Counted from the first letter of the stretch, positions 47,409 through 60,450 are shown. The stretch: DNA of 64,000 nucleotides from Alicyclobacillus sp. (GCA_023511725.1 JAIMAY010000006.1:39744-103743), one strand, 5' to 3'. Notes: generated by a model not told the origin, from the sequence alone. Made by a program: numbers and translations.

Positions 47409-48056
47409 TTATACCATCACGTTCCGAAAGGCCAGGTACTTCTCCAGCTTGCGTTTCACACGCTGCAGCGCGTTGTCGACCGATTTCACGTGGCGCTCCA
47501 GATCCACGGCGATTTCCTGATACGACCGGCCGTCGAGGTAAAGCGTCAGCACCTGCCGCTCGAAATCACTGAGCAATTCCGATAACTTTAGCTCAATGTC
47601 ATCGAACTCCTCCTGGTGAATGACAACCTCCTCGGGATCCGTCACACGATGCGTGCTGAGCACGTCGAGCAACGTCCGATCCGAGTCCTCATCATAGATG
47701 GGCTTGTCCAATGACACGTAGGAGTTGAGCGGAATATGCTTCTGCCGCGTCGCGGTCTTGATGGCCGTGATGATCTGGCGCGTTACGCACAGTTCGGCAA
47801 AGGCTTTGAACGATGTCAACCTGTCCTGGCGATAATCGCGAATGGATTTGTAGAGTCCAATCATGCCTTCCTGCACAATATCCTCGCGATCCGCCCCAAT
47901 CAAGAAATAAGAACGCGCCTTGGCCCTGACAAAGTTGCGGTACTTGTGGATCAGGAACTCCAGTGCCTCATCGTCCCCATTCTGAACCGCTTCCACCAAT
48001 TCCTCGTCCGTCCATTCGTCGAGGCGACGATGCGGTCTGGCCAGCTCCGAAGTCAA
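47409..48056 (-). CDS. sigH: RNA polymerase sigma factor SigH (sigma-30)
   Basis: The 215-aa protein has sigma-70 regions 2 (KARSYFLIGADREDIVQEGMIGLYKSIRDY) and 4 (LSDFERQVLTLYLDGRSYQEIAVDLERHVKSVDNALQRVKRKLEKYL), very like SigH of Bacillus, the transition-state factor that starts sporulation and competence genes. Start is TTG 48056 after GGGGTG. It sits between rae1 and rpmG, the conserved place. Confidence 0.97.
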   Translation of the reverse strand: MTSELARPHRRLDEWTDEELVEAVQNGDDEALEFLIHKYRNFVRAKARSYFLIGADREDIVQEGMIGLYKSIRDYRQDRLTSFKAFAELCVTRQIITAIKTATRQKHIPLNSYVSLDKPIYDEDSDRTLLDVLSTHRVTDPEEVVIHQEEFDDIELKLSELLSDFERQVLTLYLDGRSYQEIAVDLERHVKSVDNALQRVKRKLEKYLAFRNVMV

Positions 48057-48092
48057 CGCCCATCACCCCGCAATGCTTGTCAGGATGAGGCC

Positions 48093-48122
48093 ATTATACA
48101 TTATGTAATCTGCCAAAATCAA
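48093..48122 (-). promoter_or_regulatory. vegetative promoter of sigH
   Basis: TTGATT (48122-48117), 18 bases and TATAAT (48098-48093) on the minus strand. The spacer is AT-rich (ATTACATAATG) unlike its surroundings, which in Bacillus is typical of an AbrB-controlled sigH promoter; AbrB control is inference. Confidence 0.75.
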
Positions 48123-48131
48123 CGAGAGCAC

Positions 48132-48680
48132 TCATTGACGCCGCCATTTTTCGAGGATATTCGCCACGTCACGGGTAACGCTATCCGCGAGTTCCGCTCG
48201 CCCAAGATCCGTTTCCCGGATCTGCCGTCGTACCTCCTCGCGCACGTTCTCCAACCCCCGCAGCAGTTCGTCCGCCGTGATGCGCAGGGCCCCTCTGCCG
48301 AAGGTCAACTGCTGCTCTGCGGCGTCCGATGTGGCCACCGTCACCTGTGCGTAGCTGTCCGCCACCTCGTACACCAATCGCTCAATGCGGTCGTCGGCCG
48401 TCTCCCCCTGCATGGTGAAGACGACGGTGAGACCGCCGCGCTGGTCCTGGCTGCCGGCTCCGGGCGCACGATGCGCATCGAACACCACAATCACATCCTG
48501 GCCCGTGAAAGCCGCGTATTCCGAGAGCGCCTCCACCAGCTGCCGGCGCGCTTCCTCCAGGTCGTCCACGCGGCTCAGCCCCTGGCCCGAAGCTCGCGCA
48601 ATGACGTTGTAGCCATCGACAATCAGGCAAGCCCGCCTGGAATCTATGCTGTCACGCCTGCCTCTGCCGGACCGCTTCAT
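48132..48680 (-). CDS. rae1: ribosome-dependent mRNA endonuclease Rae1 (YacP, NYN domain)
   Basis: The 182-aa protein (start ATG 48680, GGGAG nine bases upstream) has a NYN/PIN-like domain: ACLIVDGYNVIARA, DVIVVFDAHRAPGAGSQ and TADDRIERLVYEV with the acidic active-site residues, ending with a basic helical tail. Rae1 cuts mRNA in the ribosomal A site in Bacillus. Its start overlaps the end of rlmB by 29 bases. The choice of start is fairly sure; an upstream frame to 48710 has no binding site. Confidence 0.93.
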   Translation of the reverse strand: MKRSGRGRRDSIDSRRACLIVDGYNVIARASGQGLSRVDDLEEARRQLVEALSEYAAFTGQDVIVVFDAHRAPGAGSQDQRGGLTVVFTMQGETADDRIERLVYEVADSYAQVTVATSDAAEQQLTFGRGALRITADELLRGLENVREEVRRQIRETDLGRAELADSVTRDVANILEKWRRQ

Positions 48681-49386
48681 ACAACAGCACTCCCGCAGCC
48701 ACCGACGCATTCAGGCTGCCCACCCGGCCCAGCATCGGCAATTTCACCAGGTCATCGCACCGCTCCTTGACCAACCTGCTGAGTCCTTTCCCCTCGGCGC
48801 CGATCACGATGGCCGTCGCACCTCGCAGGTCCACTTCCGTGTACAGCCGCGCGGCCCCCGCATCCGCACCGTACACCCAGTACCCCGCTTCCTTCAAACG
48901 CTCCATCGCCTGCACGAGGTTCGGCACGCGCGCCACCGGGAGATACTCCAACGCGCCGGCCGCCGCTTTGGCCACCGTCTGCGTCAAGGGCACGCTGCGT
49001 CGCCGCGGCACCACCACACCCTGAGCCCCGGCCGCTTCCGCGCTGCGGACGATGGCGCCGAGATTGTGCGGATCGGACAGTTCATCGAGCAGGACCACCA
49101 ATGGCGCGTGCCCCGTGTCGCGCTGCATCACGTCATTCAACGTCGCGTATTCGTGGGCCGCGATGAACGCCACCACGCCCTGATGATTCTCGCCCGCCAG
49201 GCGGGCCAACCGCTGGCGCGGCACGCGCTGAATGATCACACCCTGCTCGCGCGCTCGAGCGAGGATTTCGGCAAGGCTGCCGCCCTCAGCACCCTCGGCC
49301 AGCCACAGCTTGTTCAGCGGCCGCCCGGCTTTGAGCGCCTCCAGGACCGGATGCCGACCGTACAGCACCTCCGCATCGTCAGACAT
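48652..49386 (-). CDS. rlmB: 23S rRNA (guanosine-2'-O)-methyltransferase, TrmH/SpoU family
   Basis: From ATG 49386 the 244-aa protein has an N-terminal L30e-like RNA-binding part (VLYGRHPVLEALKAGRPLNKLW) and a SPOUT domain with trefoil knot motifs LDELSDPHNLGAIVRSAEAAGAQGVV, AIVIGAEGKGL and PMLGRVGSLNASVAAGVLLYEA. It methylates a guanosine of 23S rRNA in the P-loop region by homology. It overlaps the end of mrnC and the start of rae1. Confidence 0.95.
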   Translation of the reverse strand: MSDDAEVLYGRHPVLEALKAGRPLNKLWLAEGAEGGSLAEILARAREQGVIIQRVPRQRLARLAGENHQGVVAFIAAHEYATLNDVMQRDTGHAPLVVLLDELSDPHNLGAIVRSAEAAGAQGVVVPRRRSVPLTQTVAKAAAGALEYLPVARVPNLVQAMERLKEAGYWVYGADAGAARLYTEVDLRGATAIVIGAEGKGLSRLVKERCDDLVKLPMLGRVGSLNASVAAGVLLYEAVRQRQA

Positions 49387-49813
49387 CGCCCGCTCCCCCT
49401 TCGTCGTCCAGGAACGCGAGCACGCTGCGGCACAGTTCGTCCAGCCGGTCCCAACGACCGGATCCATACAGATAACCGAGCAGCGTCTCAAACGCCGTTG
49501 CATGCCGATACGTCAAAACATCCCCACCTCGATGCGCGTGGCCCGGTTTCGCATTGCGCCCCCGCCGCAGCGCATCCTGTTCATCGGCCGTCAGCCTTGG
49601 CATAAGCCACTCCACCGCTCTGGCCTGCGCATCGGCGGACACGTAGCGCGTGGCCGCGCGATGCAGTTCACCTGGGCGCCGAATCCCTTGGCACAGCACG
49701 TGATCGCGTGCATAGGCGCTCCACACAGCATCGCCCATGAACGCCAGCGCCAGCGCAGGAACCTGGCGCACGTCCCAGGAAGCCGCGCCCGGCGTGCCTA
49801 GCGGCGGTACCAT
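49379..49813 (-). CDS. mrnC: mini-ribonuclease III
   Basis: The 144-aa protein is a single RNase III catalytic domain without the dsRNA-binding domain: LALAFMGDAVWSAYARDH, PGELHRAATRYVSADAQ and GGDVLTYRHATAFETLLGYLYGSGR, with the acidic metal ligands Asp and Glu in the first and last. Mini-III matures the ends of 23S rRNA in Firmicutes. It overlaps both cysS (by 16 bases) and rlmB (by 8). Confidence 0.96.
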   Translation of the reverse strand: MVPPLGTPGAASWDVRQVPALALAFMGDAVWSAYARDHVLCQGIRRPGELHRAATRYVSADAQARAVEWLMPRLTADEQDALRRGRNAKPGHAHRGGDVLTYRHATAFETLLGYLYGSGRWDRLDELCRSVLAFLDDEGGAGDV

Positions 49814-51225
49814 CGGGGACCCTGCGGCGTATCTTCCACCATGATGCCACGCGCCGCAAGCGTGTCGCGGATTTCATCAGCTCGCGCGAAGTTGCGCTGT
49901 TTGCGCGCCTCCTGGCGTTCCGCAATCAGCCTCTCAATCTCGTCATCCGCCAGCTCAGCGGACGTCTCTGCCGCCGGCGCGAGGCCGAGCACATCCAGCA
50001 ACTCCAACAGCAGCGACACCCAGGCCCGCAGGCCGGCGGATCGGACCTCCCCCGTCAGGTAGGTGTTTGCCATGCGCACAGCCTCGAAGATGGCACTCAA
50101 CCCATCCGCGGTGTTGAAATCGTCATCCATCGCCTCGATGAACGCCCGCCGTGCTGCCTCAATCTCCTTCTGCACCGCGGGCTCCACAGGCAACTGGTCG
50201 TCGCGCGCGTAGTCCGGTGCGCTCTCCAGTGCCTGCAGCCGGTGGCGGAGGTTGCGCAGGCAGCGGTCGATCCGGTCCAGCCCCTGCTCCGCCTGATCCA
50301 ACGCAAGTTCCGTGTAGTTCAGCGGATGGCGGTAGTGCGCGCTCAGCAGGAAGCAACGCACCGCACGAGCGGGCCGGCGTTCGAGCAGATCACGGGCCAG
50401 GATGAAGTTCCCCAACGACTTGGACATCTTCTCTCCATTGATGTTCAGCGTGCCGTTGTGAACCCAGTAGCGCGCGAATGGGCGTCCATTGTGGGCCTCG
50501 CTCTGGGCTATCTCGTTCTCATGATGCGGAAAGATCAGATCCCGCCCGCCACCGTGAATGTCAATCTGCTCGCCCAGATACTTCTGGTTCATCACCGAGC
50601 ATTCGATATGCCACCCCGGCCGGCCGGGGCCCCACGGGCTGTCCCACGCCTCCTCGTTGGGCTTGGCAGCCTTCCAAAGCGCGAAGTCGGTCGGATCGTC
50701 CTTCTCTTCGTTCACCTCGATGCGAAACCCTGCTCGCAACTCCTCCACGGACTGGTGCGAGAGCTTCCCGTATTCTTTGAAGGTGGACGTATCGAAATAC
50801 ACATCCCCGCCGCGCACATAGGCGTGGCCCATGCGAATCAGGTCCTCGATGAAGCGGATGATGTCCGGAATGCACTCGGTCACCCGCGGGTGCACGGTCG
50901 CACGGCGCACACCGAGCTTGTCGGCGTCCTCAAAATACGCCTGGATATACATGTCCGCCACCTGGCGGACGCCGATGCCCAGTTCGTTGGCGCGAGCGAT
51001 GATCTTGTCGTCCACATCCGTGAAGTTCTGAACGTAGCGCACCTCATACCCCCGGTACTCGAGGTAGCGCCGAATGGTATCAAAAACGACGAACATCCTC
51101 GCATTCCCGAGGTGGAACAGGTTGTACACCGTGGGCCCGCAGGCGTAGAATCGGACCTTACCCGGCTCGAGGGTCTCAAATGGCTCCTTCTGCCCCGACA
51201 TGCTGTTGTAGATGACGATGCCCAC
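49798..51225 (-). CDS. cysS: cysteine--tRNA ligase
   Basis: The 475-aa class I synthetase has Cys29 in FYACGPTVYN (zinc), HLGNAR (HIGH-type signature), GWHIECSVM (zinc Cys), and KMSKS in GEKMSKSLGN. Start is GTG 51225 with AGGAGTG upstream. It follows gltX directly; the cysE gene found between these two in Bacillus is absent. Confidence 0.98.
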   Translation of the reverse strand: MGIVIYNSMSGQKEPFETLEPGKVRFYACGPTVYNLFHLGNARMFVVFDTIRRYLEYRGYEVRYVQNFTDVDDKIIARANELGIGVRQVADMYIQAYFEDADKLGVRRATVHPRVTECIPDIIRFIEDLIRMGHAYVRGGDVYFDTSTFKEYGKLSHQSVEELRAGFRIEVNEEKDDPTDFALWKAAKPNEEAWDSPWGPGRPGWHIECSVMNQKYLGEQIDIHGGGRDLIFPHHENEIAQSEAHNGRPFARYWVHNGTLNINGEKMSKSLGNFILARDLLERRPARAVRCFLLSAHYRHPLNYTELALDQAEQGLDRIDRCLRNLRHRLQALESAPDYARDDQLPVEPAVQKEIEAARRAFIEAMDDDFNTADGLSAIFEAVRMANTYLTGEVRSAGLRAWVSLLLELLDVLGLAPAAETSAELADDEIERLIAERQEARKQRNFARADEIRDTLAARGIMVEDTPQGPRWYRR

Positions 51226-51228
51226 CGG

Positions 51229-52722
51229 TCACACTCCTTCCTCGGTGTTCAAAGCAACGGACGAGGACGCCGTCACTCCGGCCAAGGCCAACGCCTTGGT
51301 TAACCGCGCCTTCACCCAGGATGGCGGCAACAGGCTCAACGTCTGCTGCAGATCCGGCCCGTGCGTCTCACCGGTGGCCGCAGCCCGCACCGGCATGAAC
51401 AGCGCGCGGCCGCGCACACCCAGCTGCTCCTGCACGCGCCGAAATCTCTCTCGGCTCGCCTCCGGCGTCCATGGACCCTCGTCCAGCAGATCCAGATACG
51501 ACCTGACCACGGCTTGGGCCGCGGGATCCGCCAGCACGGCGCGCGCCTCCTCCGACCACTCTATGTCGGGGACGAAGAATCCGCGTGCCAACGCCGGAAA
51601 ATCCGCCGCGCAGACCATCTGCTCGTGGTACAGCGCCACCACGCGCTCAAGCCAATCGCCGGGGACCCCGTCCGGCAACCTCATCCCTGCGCGCTCGAGA
51701 TGTGGTCGCACCCACTCGGCCAGCGTATGGACGGGCACTTGACGGAGGTATTGGCCGGCCATCCAGGCGAGCTTGACCGGATCGAACACGGCCCCGCTCC
51801 TGCCCACATCGGCAAGATCAAAGCGGTCGCACAACTCCTCCATCGTCAAAAGTTCCTGATCATCCTTGGGTGACCAGCCGAGCAAGGCCAGGAAATTGAC
51901 GATGGCCTGCGGCACATACCCCTGTTCACGGTACCACGCGACCGGCCGCACGTGGGGATCCCGCTTGCTCAGTTTCTTACGTTGAGCATCCAGCACCTGC
52001 GGAAGATGGGCGAACTGCGGCACAGGCCAATCCAGCGCGCGATAGATGAGCCACTGCCTTGGCGTGTTGGAGAGGTGCTCCTCACCGCGGATGACATGGG
52101 TGATCCGCATGTGGTGATCATCGACGACCACCTGAAAGTTATAGGTGGGCAGCCCATTCGACTTCCAGATGACGAAATCCCCCAGGTCATTGCTGAGGAA
52201 TCGCACCGGACCGTGTACCAGGTCTTCAATCTCAATCTCGATCCCGGTCGGCACCGAAAACCGCCAATTGTACGGAACCCCGGCGCGCATCCGCTGCTCG
52301 CGTTCCGCGTCGGAGAGAGCGCGGCAACGTCCGCTGTAGCGCGGCATCCGTCCCTCGCGCAGCGCCTCCTCGCGTTCCACTTCAAGCATTTCCGGCGTGC
52401 AGAAGCACGGATACGCATAGCCTAGCTGGATGAGGTCCTCTAGCGCTGCCCGGTACACATCCAGCCGTTCGGTGCAGCGGTACGGCCCATAGGGCCCACC
52501 GATGTCCGGCCCCTCGTCCCAGACGAGACCCAACCAGCGGAACCCATCCATCAGTTCCTGATCTGCGCCTGGCACGTTCCGTTCCAGATCCGTATCCTCC
52601 AAACGGAGGATGAACGTCCCGCCGTGGCGGCGCGCAAAGAGGAAATTGAACAGCGCCGTCCGTACCCCGCCGATGTGCAGGTGCCCGGTGGGACTCGGCG
52701 CAAATCTGACGCGCACCGTCAT
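51229..52722 (-). CDS. gltX: glutamate--tRNA ligase
   Basis: The 497-aa class I synthetase has the HIGH-type sequence [13 protein letters not shown] (7-19) and KKLSKRDP (KMSKS type), with a zinc-like FCTPEMLE...GRC segment. In Gram-positive bacteria it is often non-discriminating and charges tRNA-Gln too; whether it is here cannot be told from this window, as no glnS or gatCAB is seen. It overlaps ispF by four bases. Confidence 0.97.
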   Translation of the reverse strand: MTVRVRFAPSPTGHLHIGGVRTALFNFLFARRHGGTFILRLEDTDLERNVPGADQELMDGFRWLGLVWDEGPDIGGPYGPYRCTERLDVYRAALEDLIQLGYAYPCFCTPEMLEVEREEALREGRMPRYSGRCRALSDAEREQRMRAGVPYNWRFSVPTGIEIEIEDLVHGPVRFLSNDLGDFVIWKSNGLPTYNFQVVVDDHHMRITHVIRGEEHLSNTPRQWLIYRALDWPVPQFAHLPQVLDAQRKKLSKRDPHVRPVAWYREQGYVPQAIVNFLALLGWSPKDDQELLTMEELCDRFDLADVGRSGAVFDPVKLAWMAGQYLRQVPVHTLAEWVRPHLERAGMRLPDGVPGDWLERVVALYHEQMVCAADFPALARGFFVPDIEWSEEARAVLADPAAQAVVRSYLDLLDEGPWTPEASRERFRRVQEQLGVRGRALFMPVRAAATGETHGPDLQQTLSLLPPSWVKARLTKALALAGVTASSSVALNTEEGV

Positions 52723-53222
52723 CGTGTGGCCTCCTGACTGGCAACGTCATGATCCTCCAGCAACAGCACCACGGCCTGCACCGCCACGCCTTCCTCCCGT
52801 CCGATGAAGCCAAGCCGCTCGGTGGTCGTCGCCTTGATGCTGATCTGTGAGGTGGAACACTCGAAAAGGTCCGCAAGCACCCGCCGCATCTCGTCGATGT
52901 ACGGGCGCAGTCGCGGGACCTGGGCCAGCACCATGACGTCGAGATTTCCCACGCGATAACCGTGCGCGCGAACCATGCTCCAGACACGCTGCGCCAACGC
53001 CCGGCTATCCACGCCACGCAGGGAAGGATCCGTGTCCGGAAAATGGAGACCGATATCCCCCAGCGCCAATGCGCCGAGCATCGCGTCCATCACAGCATGC
53101 AACAGTGCATCGGCATCGGAGTGACCCGCCAAGCCGCGGTCATGAGGGATGGTGACGCCGCCGAGAATCAGCGGACGCCCCTCAGCGAACGGATGAACAT
53201 CAAACCCAGTGCCTATCCTCAT
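52719..53222 (-). CDS. ispF: 2-C-methyl-D-erythritol 2,4-cyclodiphosphate synthase
   Basis: IspF makes the cyclodiphosphate intermediate of the MEP isoprenoid pathway. The 167-aa protein (ATG 53222, GGGAGG six bases upstream) has Asp8 and His10 and His42 as metal ligands ([21 protein letters not shown]) and [13 protein letters not shown] near the end. ispD, the previous pathway gene usually just upstream, is absent, so it must be elsewhere on the chromosome. The stop overlaps the gltX start. Confidence 0.97.
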   Translation of the reverse strand: MRIGTGFDVHPFAEGRPLILGGVTIPHDRGLAGHSDADALLHAVMDAMLGALALGDIGLHFPDTDPSLRGVDSRALAQRVWSMVRAHGYRVGNLDVMVLAQVPRLRPYIDEMRRVLADLFECSTSQISIKATTTERLGFIGREEGVAVQAVVLLLEDHDVASQEATR

Positions 53223-53292
53223 GCTCCGCCTCCCATGCCGCAAGGCACTGCCCCAGCGTCTTCCCCGAATGATACCACCGCCCAATTCACAC

Positions 53293-53332
53293 ATGCAAAC
53301 AGCGCCGCGAAACATCGCGGCGCTGTTTGCAT
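53293..53332 (-). terminator. 18-bp perfect inverted repeat after yacL
   Basis: ATGCAAACAGCGCCGCGA and its reverse complement, with a four-base loop, lie 20 bases after the yacL stop on the minus strand. T residues occur only inside the stem. It probably ends the yacL transcript and, being symmetrical, could act in both directions. Confidence 0.6.
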
Positions 53333-53352
53333 TCGATGCGGGAGGAGATGGC

Positions 53353-54432
53353 TCAGAGTGCCTTTTCGAGCAGCTTCGGCTTGGCGAAGATCATGCGCCC
53401 CGCCGAAGTCTGCAGCACGCTGGTCACCATCACATCCACCTTGGAACCGATGTACTCGCGGCCACCTTCAATGACAATCATGGTTCCATCATCGAGATAG
53501 GCCACGCCCTGATTGTACTCCTTACCGTCCTTGATGACCTGCACCGTGAGTTCTTCTCCGGGCAACACGATGGGCTTCAGAGCGTTCGCCAAGTCATTGA
53601 TGTTCAGCACCGGCACACCCTGCAGTTCGCACACCTTGTTCAGATTGAAGTCGTTCGTCACGACCTTGCCGTTGAGCTGCTTCGCCAGCCGCACCAGCTT
53701 GGAGTCCACTTCCTGAATGTCATCGAAGTCGACCTCCATGATCTGCACCCGCACCTTAGGCTCCTTCTGGATCCGGTTCAGCACATCAAAGCCACGCCGG
53801 CCGCGGTTGCGCTTGAGCACATCCGACGAGTCGGCGATGTGCTGCAACTCCTCGAGCACGAACGAGGGGATGACGAGCACACCGTCAATGAAACCCGTCT
53901 CCACCAGGTCCGCGATGCGCCCGTCAATGATGACGCTGGTGTCGAGCAACTTCATGTCGCCAGGCCGAAATTGCTGCTTTTTGTCCTTGTCGCCCTTGAT
54001 CTGAAACTTTCCGGTCAAAAGCTGCACCAGGTCTTCACGCTTCGTAAAACCGATGCGCAGACCGAGATACGCCAACAGCAGGCTTACGAAGAACTGGACA
54101 GCCATGCCGACCACCGGGATCATGCGGATCTCCGGCGCACACAGGTACGCGACGAGGAGGCCCACCACCATGCCGATGGTGCCCCCGACGATGTCCGCGA
54201 GCGGCGCCCGCTGCAGGCGTTCCTCCAGCCAGCGGATGAGCGTCACCACATAATCCACGAGCCAAGTCGTGCACAGAATGAACAGGCTGCCGCCGAGGGC
54301 GGCCCCGAACCAGCGAGATGAAAACGGCAGGTACGAAAGATGAAATACATGAATGAATAAGTCCGGTGAAAAGTTATATCCCAGCACCACCCCAATCACG
54401 GCAAAGAACAGGTGAACAATTTTGCGCACCAC
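53353..54432 (-). CDS. PIN/TRAM-domain integral membrane protein (YacL type)
   Basis: The 359-aa protein starts at GTG 54432 (GGAGG eight bases before; the following GTG is also possible). It has about four N-terminal membrane segments, a PIN nuclease-like domain ([37 protein letters not shown] with acidic residues, [14 protein letters not shown]) and a C-terminal TRAM domain ([28 protein letters not shown]). Homologues lie beside disA in Firmicutes; the function is not established. It has its own transcript after the pssA terminator. Confidence 0.93.
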   Translation of the reverse strand: MVRKIVHLFFAVIGVVLGYNFSPDLFIHVFHLSYLPFSSRWFGAALGGSLFILCTTWLVDYVVTLIRWLEERLQRAPLADIVGGTIGMVVGLLVAYLCAPEIRMIPVVGMAVQFFVSLLLAYLGLRIGFTKREDLVQLLTGKFQIKGDKDKKQQFRPGDMKLLDTSVIIDGRIADLVETGFIDGVLVIPSFVLEELQHIADSSDVLKRNRGRRGFDVLNRIQKEPKVRVQIMEVDFDDIQEVDSKLVRLAKQLNGKVVTNDFNLNKVCELQGVPVLNINDLANALKPIVLPGEELTVQVIKDGKEYNQGVAYLDDGTMIVIEGGREYIGSKVDVMVTSVLQTSAGRMIFAKPKLLEKAL

Positions 54433-54610
54433 GAACGTCACCTCCTACTGCCCATTATGGTCCAAAAACCTTGAACGAAAACCGAAGCCATGTCCCATGT
54501 CCTGATTTTTTTGCAACGCTGGGACAAGCCCATGCTACACCCTTCGGATCACGGGCCGCGTTTGGGGGTGCTGCATCCAGTGTAACACCGCTTGAAAAAC
54601 GTGGTCAAAG

Positions 54611-54659
54611 AAAAAAACAGGGGCGATCCGGCCAGGAGCCGAGCCCGTCCGGATCGCCC
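54611..54659 (-). terminator. intrinsic terminator of radA-disA-pssA
   Basis: GGGCGATCCGG and CCGGATCGCCC form an 11-bp stem around a 17-base loop, followed by CTGTTTTTTTC on the minus strand. It lies just after the pssA stop. The 178 bases from here to the yacL start show no clear promoter. Confidence 0.93.
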
Positions 54660-54663
54660 GCAG

Positions 54664-55404
54664 TCACGGCTTGAAGCCGGCAGGCGGATGCTCATCGTCG
54701 CTTGGCCCACCTGCGTAACGGACGAAGTGCCGCCCACGTACCATGCGGGCCACGCCCACCAGCGCGTACAAGGCCAGGGGGATGAAGATCAGGCGGCCAG
54801 CCGCCGCATGCTCGTAACGCAGGACACAGAAGGCCAGGCCCACCACCAGTACGATGGCGAGGGCGACCGATTTGGGCCAGCCCATCCGCTTGAAATTGGG
54901 ATAGCGGGCCGTGCTGACCATGAGCAGCGCCAACACCACCATAGCCAGGGGCAACAGAACCTCCGCAGGTGACACGAGGTTGCGGTACAGCGCCATGGTG
55001 GCGGTGATGCCGCCGGCGGCCGTGATCGGCAGGCCGATAAAGTAATCGCGCGCTCCGCGCTGCACATTATAGCGCGCAAGGCGCAACGCCCCGCACATCG
55101 GGAAGAGTACAGCAACGACCAGTCCCGCCCAGCCAAGCTGGTTCAGCACCGCGTGGTACATGATGACAGCGGGCGCAACACCAAACGTGACAACATCCGA
55201 TAATGAGTCCAGTTCCTTGCCGAATTCACTCTCCGCGTGCAAGAACCGAGCTGTGCGGCCGTCGAGACCATCGAGCACCATCCCGGCCACCACCAACAGC
55301 GCTGCATCGGCGGGCTTCTGCGCAGCCCACAGAATGGCGAGTATGCCGAGCAGCAGATTGATGGTGGTCAGCAGGCTTGGAATCACCATCCGAGGCGTCG
55401 GCAC
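54664..55404 (-). CDS. pssA: CDP-diacylglycerol--serine O-phosphatidyltransferase
   Basis: PssA makes phosphatidylserine for phosphatidylethanolamine. The 246-aa membrane enzyme has the CDP-alcohol motif D-G-x2-A-R-x8-G-x3-D-x3-D, seen here as DGLDGRTARF followed by GKELDSLSD (near residues 45-70), and about seven membrane segments. Start is GTG 55404 after AAGGGGGGTG. It follows disA by 49 bases. A psd gene is not in the window. Confidence 0.92.
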   Translation of the reverse strand: MPTPRMVIPSLLTTINLLLGILAILWAAQKPADAALLVVAGMVLDGLDGRTARFLHAESEFGKELDSLSDVVTFGVAPAVIMYHAVLNQLGWAGLVVAVLFPMCGALRLARYNVQRGARDYFIGLPITAAGGITATMALYRNLVSPAEVLLPLAMVVLALLMVSTARYPNFKRMGWPKSVALAIVLVVGLAFCVLRYEHAAAGRLIFIPLALYALVGVARMVRGRHFVRYAGGPSDDEHPPAGFKP

Positions 55405-55453
55405 CGCTTCACCCCCCTTTCGCCTTCGCGTATAGTTGTTCAGTTCTCGCCGA

Positions 55454-56533
55454 TCAAATATGACGGTCGATAAAGACCTGTTCCTGGATACGCTTCAGTC
55501 CATCGCGAATGGTTCTCGCCCGAACGGCACCGATACCCTCCACCGCATCCAGTTCTTCAATGGATGCCGACAACACGTTGTTGAGCGTGTCAAAGTGCTC
55601 GACCAAGTTTTCAATGATGGGTTGCGGCAAGCGGGCAATCTTGCTGAGCAAGCGATATCCCCGTGAGGAGACGGTCTCGTCGCTGATGTTGACGACGTTC
55701 CCGTACCCAAGGATCTTCGCCAGCGCTGGACCGTCCAGCAACTCCTCCGCACTCAATTCGTGAATCTGCTCAAGGATTTGCTGAGGTGTCTGATTCGGAC
55801 CCAGGCGTGCGTAATCCTTCACCAACAGATACGCCTCGTCATCCACGCGCGAAACCAATTCGTCGAGCTGCATGCTGATCAGGCGTCCCTCGGAGCCCAG
55901 TTCCGTGATGTAGCGCCGGATCTCGGACTTGATCCGCAGCACCATTTCGAAGCGCTGCAGCACCATCGTGACCTCCTGGAGCGTGACCAGTTCCTCAAAC
56001 TCCAACGCGCTCAGGTTGGTCAACGCCTGATCCAGTACCGCTTTGTACTTTTCCAGCGTTTGCATGGCCTGATTGGCCTTGGTGAGGATCACCCCAATGT
56101 CACGCAACGCGTATTTGATGTTGCCCTGGTACAGGGTGATGACATTCCTTCGTTGCGAGATGCAGATCACCAGCTGGCCAGTCTGTTTGGCCACTCGCTC
56201 GGCCGTGCGATGCCGCGTGCCCGTTTCCGATGTGGGGATTGTATGATCAGGATTCAGGTTCGTATTCGCGTACAGGACCTTTTTCAGATCCTCGCTCACG
56301 ATGATGGCCCCGTCCATCTTCGCCAACTCGTATAGATGCGACGGTGTCAGATCGCACTGGATGGCAAACCCGCCGTCCATCAGATTCATGACCTGCTCCG
56401 TCGCGCCGACGACGATGAGCGCACCGGTCTTTGCGCGCAGGATATTTTCCAATCCTTCGCGCAACACCGTACCTGGCGCGACCATCTTGAGAATCTTGTT
56501 GAACGCCGCTTCTCGCTTGGCATCTTCCCGCAC
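55454..56533 (-). CDS. disA: DNA integrity scanning diadenylate cyclase
   Basis: DisA makes c-di-AMP while sliding on DNA and stops at branched structures. Counting from GTG 56533 the 359-aa protein has the DAC domain with DGA (74-76) and GTRHR (105-109), a long helical spine (residues about 150-280), and a C-terminal helix-hairpin-helix domain ([18 protein letters not shown]). ATG 56554 is an alternative start seven codons upstream. The start region overlaps the 3' end of the frame of radA only if a longer start is used. It follows radA, as in Bacillus. Confidence 0.97.
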   Translation of the reverse strand: MREDAKREAAFNKILKMVAPGTVLREGLENILRAKTGALIVVGATEQVMNLMDGGFAIQCDLTPSHLYELAKMDGAIIVSEDLKKVLYANTNLNPDHTIPTSETGTRHRTAERVAKQTGQLVICISQRRNVITLYQGNIKYALRDIGVILTKANQAMQTLEKYKAVLDQALTNLSALEFEELVTLQEVTMVLQRFEMVLRIKSEIRRYITELGSEGRLISMQLDELVSRVDDEAYLLVKDYARLGPNQTPQQILEQIHELSAEELLDGPALAKILGYGNVVNISDETVSSRGYRLLSKIARLPQPIIENLVEHFDTLNNVLSASIEELDAVEGIGAVRARTIRDGLKRIQEQVFIDRHI

Positions 56534-56583
56534 GCTGCCCACCCCTGACCACATCACCGCCGAATATGGAATACGCCCGCGCT

Positions 56584-57951
56584 TTACAGCGCGAGCGCAA
56601 TCGCATCCGATACGCTGGCGACGCCGCAAACCTCAATGCCTGCCGGCGGCCTCCATCCGCGCAAGCTGTGCGCGGGCACCAGGCACCGGCGAAACCCCAG
56701 CTTCTTCGCCTCGTGCACTCGTTGATCCAGCCGGGTGACGGCTCGTACCTCGCCGGTCAACCCGACCTCGCCAATGTAAACGTCACCATCGGCGAGAGGC
56801 AGGTCCCTGTGGCTGGAGACCAACGCCAGGGCCACGCCCAAATCGATGGCAGGTTCGTCCACGCGGACACCACCGGCCAGGTTCACGTATGCATCGCTGT
56901 GTTGCAACTGCAAACCCAGGCGCCGCTCCAACACCGCGAGGATCAGCGCCACGCGGTTCTGGTCCGCGCCGGTCGTCATCCTCCTGGGCGTGGCCAGACC
57001 TGACGGCGCCACGAGTGCCTGCACTTCCAGCAACAGCGGCCGCGATCCTTCCATGGCCGCCACGACGGCGGACCCAGGGGTTCGTGTCGACCGTTGCGAT
57101 AAAAATAATTCCGACGGATTGGCGACTTCGCCCAATCCCTCTTCATGCATCTCGAACAACGCCAGCTCGTTCGTGGATCCAAACCGATTTTTTACAGCAC
57201 GAACCACTCGGAAAGTGTGGTGCCGTTCACCCTCAAAGTATAGTACGGCGTCAACCATGTGTTCAAGCATGCGCGGCCCCGCAAGCGTGCCATCCTTGGT
57301 CACATGGCCCACGATGAAGGTGGCGACACCGAGCCCCTTCGCCGCTCTCAGCAACATCCCCGTGCATTCTCGCACCTGAGATACGCTGCCCGGTGCCGAA
57401 CTGAGCTCGGGGCGGTACACCGTCTGGATGGAATCGATGATCAAGAGATCAGGCCGAACGGCGTCCACCGCGGACAGGGTGTGATTGAGGTCCGTCTCCG
57501 CCAGCACCAGCAGACCTTCGTGAAGCGCACCGAGACGCTCCGCACGCAGCTTCAACTGGGCCGCCGACTCCTCGCCGGACACGTACAGCACCCGCTGCCC
57601 CCGTGACGCCGCGGCATGAGACACCTGCAGCAGGAGTGTGGATTTGCCGATGCCGGGATCGCCACCTATCAGCACAAGCGATCCCGGCACCAACCCGCCG
57701 CCGAGCACCCGATCAAACTCGGCGAATCCCGTCGCCATGCGCGCCTCGGCCTGCGCCGGGATGTCCCGGATGGGCACCGGGCCGCTGCGGACCATCGTCA
57801 CGCCAGGTACCGCCGCCACCGTCTCCACCGGTAGCGTCTCCTCGACCATGGTGTTCCAGTTGCCGCACCCGGGGCACCGGCCCACCCATTTCACTGTCTC
57901 GTAGCCACATTCACTGCATACGAAGTGCGTTTTCAGCCTCGCCTTTGCCAT
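56584..57951 (-). CDS. radA: DNA repair protein RadA (Sms)
   Basis: The 455-aa protein has a zinc finger (Cys12, Cys15, Cys26, Cys29), a RecA-like ATPase ([19 protein letters not shown]), the RadA-specific KNRFGSTNE motif and a C-terminal Lon-protease-like domain. It is a branch-migration helicase that helps recombination. It follows clpC with a 70-base gap. Confidence 0.98.
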   Translation of the reverse strand: MAKARLKTHFVCSECGYETVKWVGRCPGCGNWNTMVEETLPVETVAAVPGVTMVRSGPVPIRDIPAQAEARMATGFAEFDRVLGGGLVPGSLVLIGGDPGIGKSTLLLQVSHAAASRGQRVLYVSGEESAAQLKLRAERLGALHEGLLVLAETDLNHTLSAVDAVRPDLLIIDSIQTVYRPELSSAPGSVSQVRECTGMLLRAAKGLGVATFIVGHVTKDGTLAGPRMLEHMVDAVLYFEGERHHTFRVVRAVKNRFGSTNELALFEMHEEGLGEVANPSELFLSQRSTRTPGSAVVAAMEGSRPLLLEVQALVAPSGLATPRRMTTGADQNRVALILAVLERRLGLQLQHSDAYVNLAGGVRVDEPAIDLGVALALVSSHRDLPLADGDVYIGEVGLTGEVRAVTRLDQRVHEAKKLGFRRCLVPAHSLRGWRPPAGIEVCGVASVSDAIALAL

Positions 57952-58021
57952 CGCCCCACCGCCTCACGCTTCTCATCATAGCGGAAGGCGATGGGATCCT
58001 GCAGCCCCCGGATGGGAGAGA

Positions 58022-60448
<2,427 letters not shown>

Positions 60449-60450
60449 AT

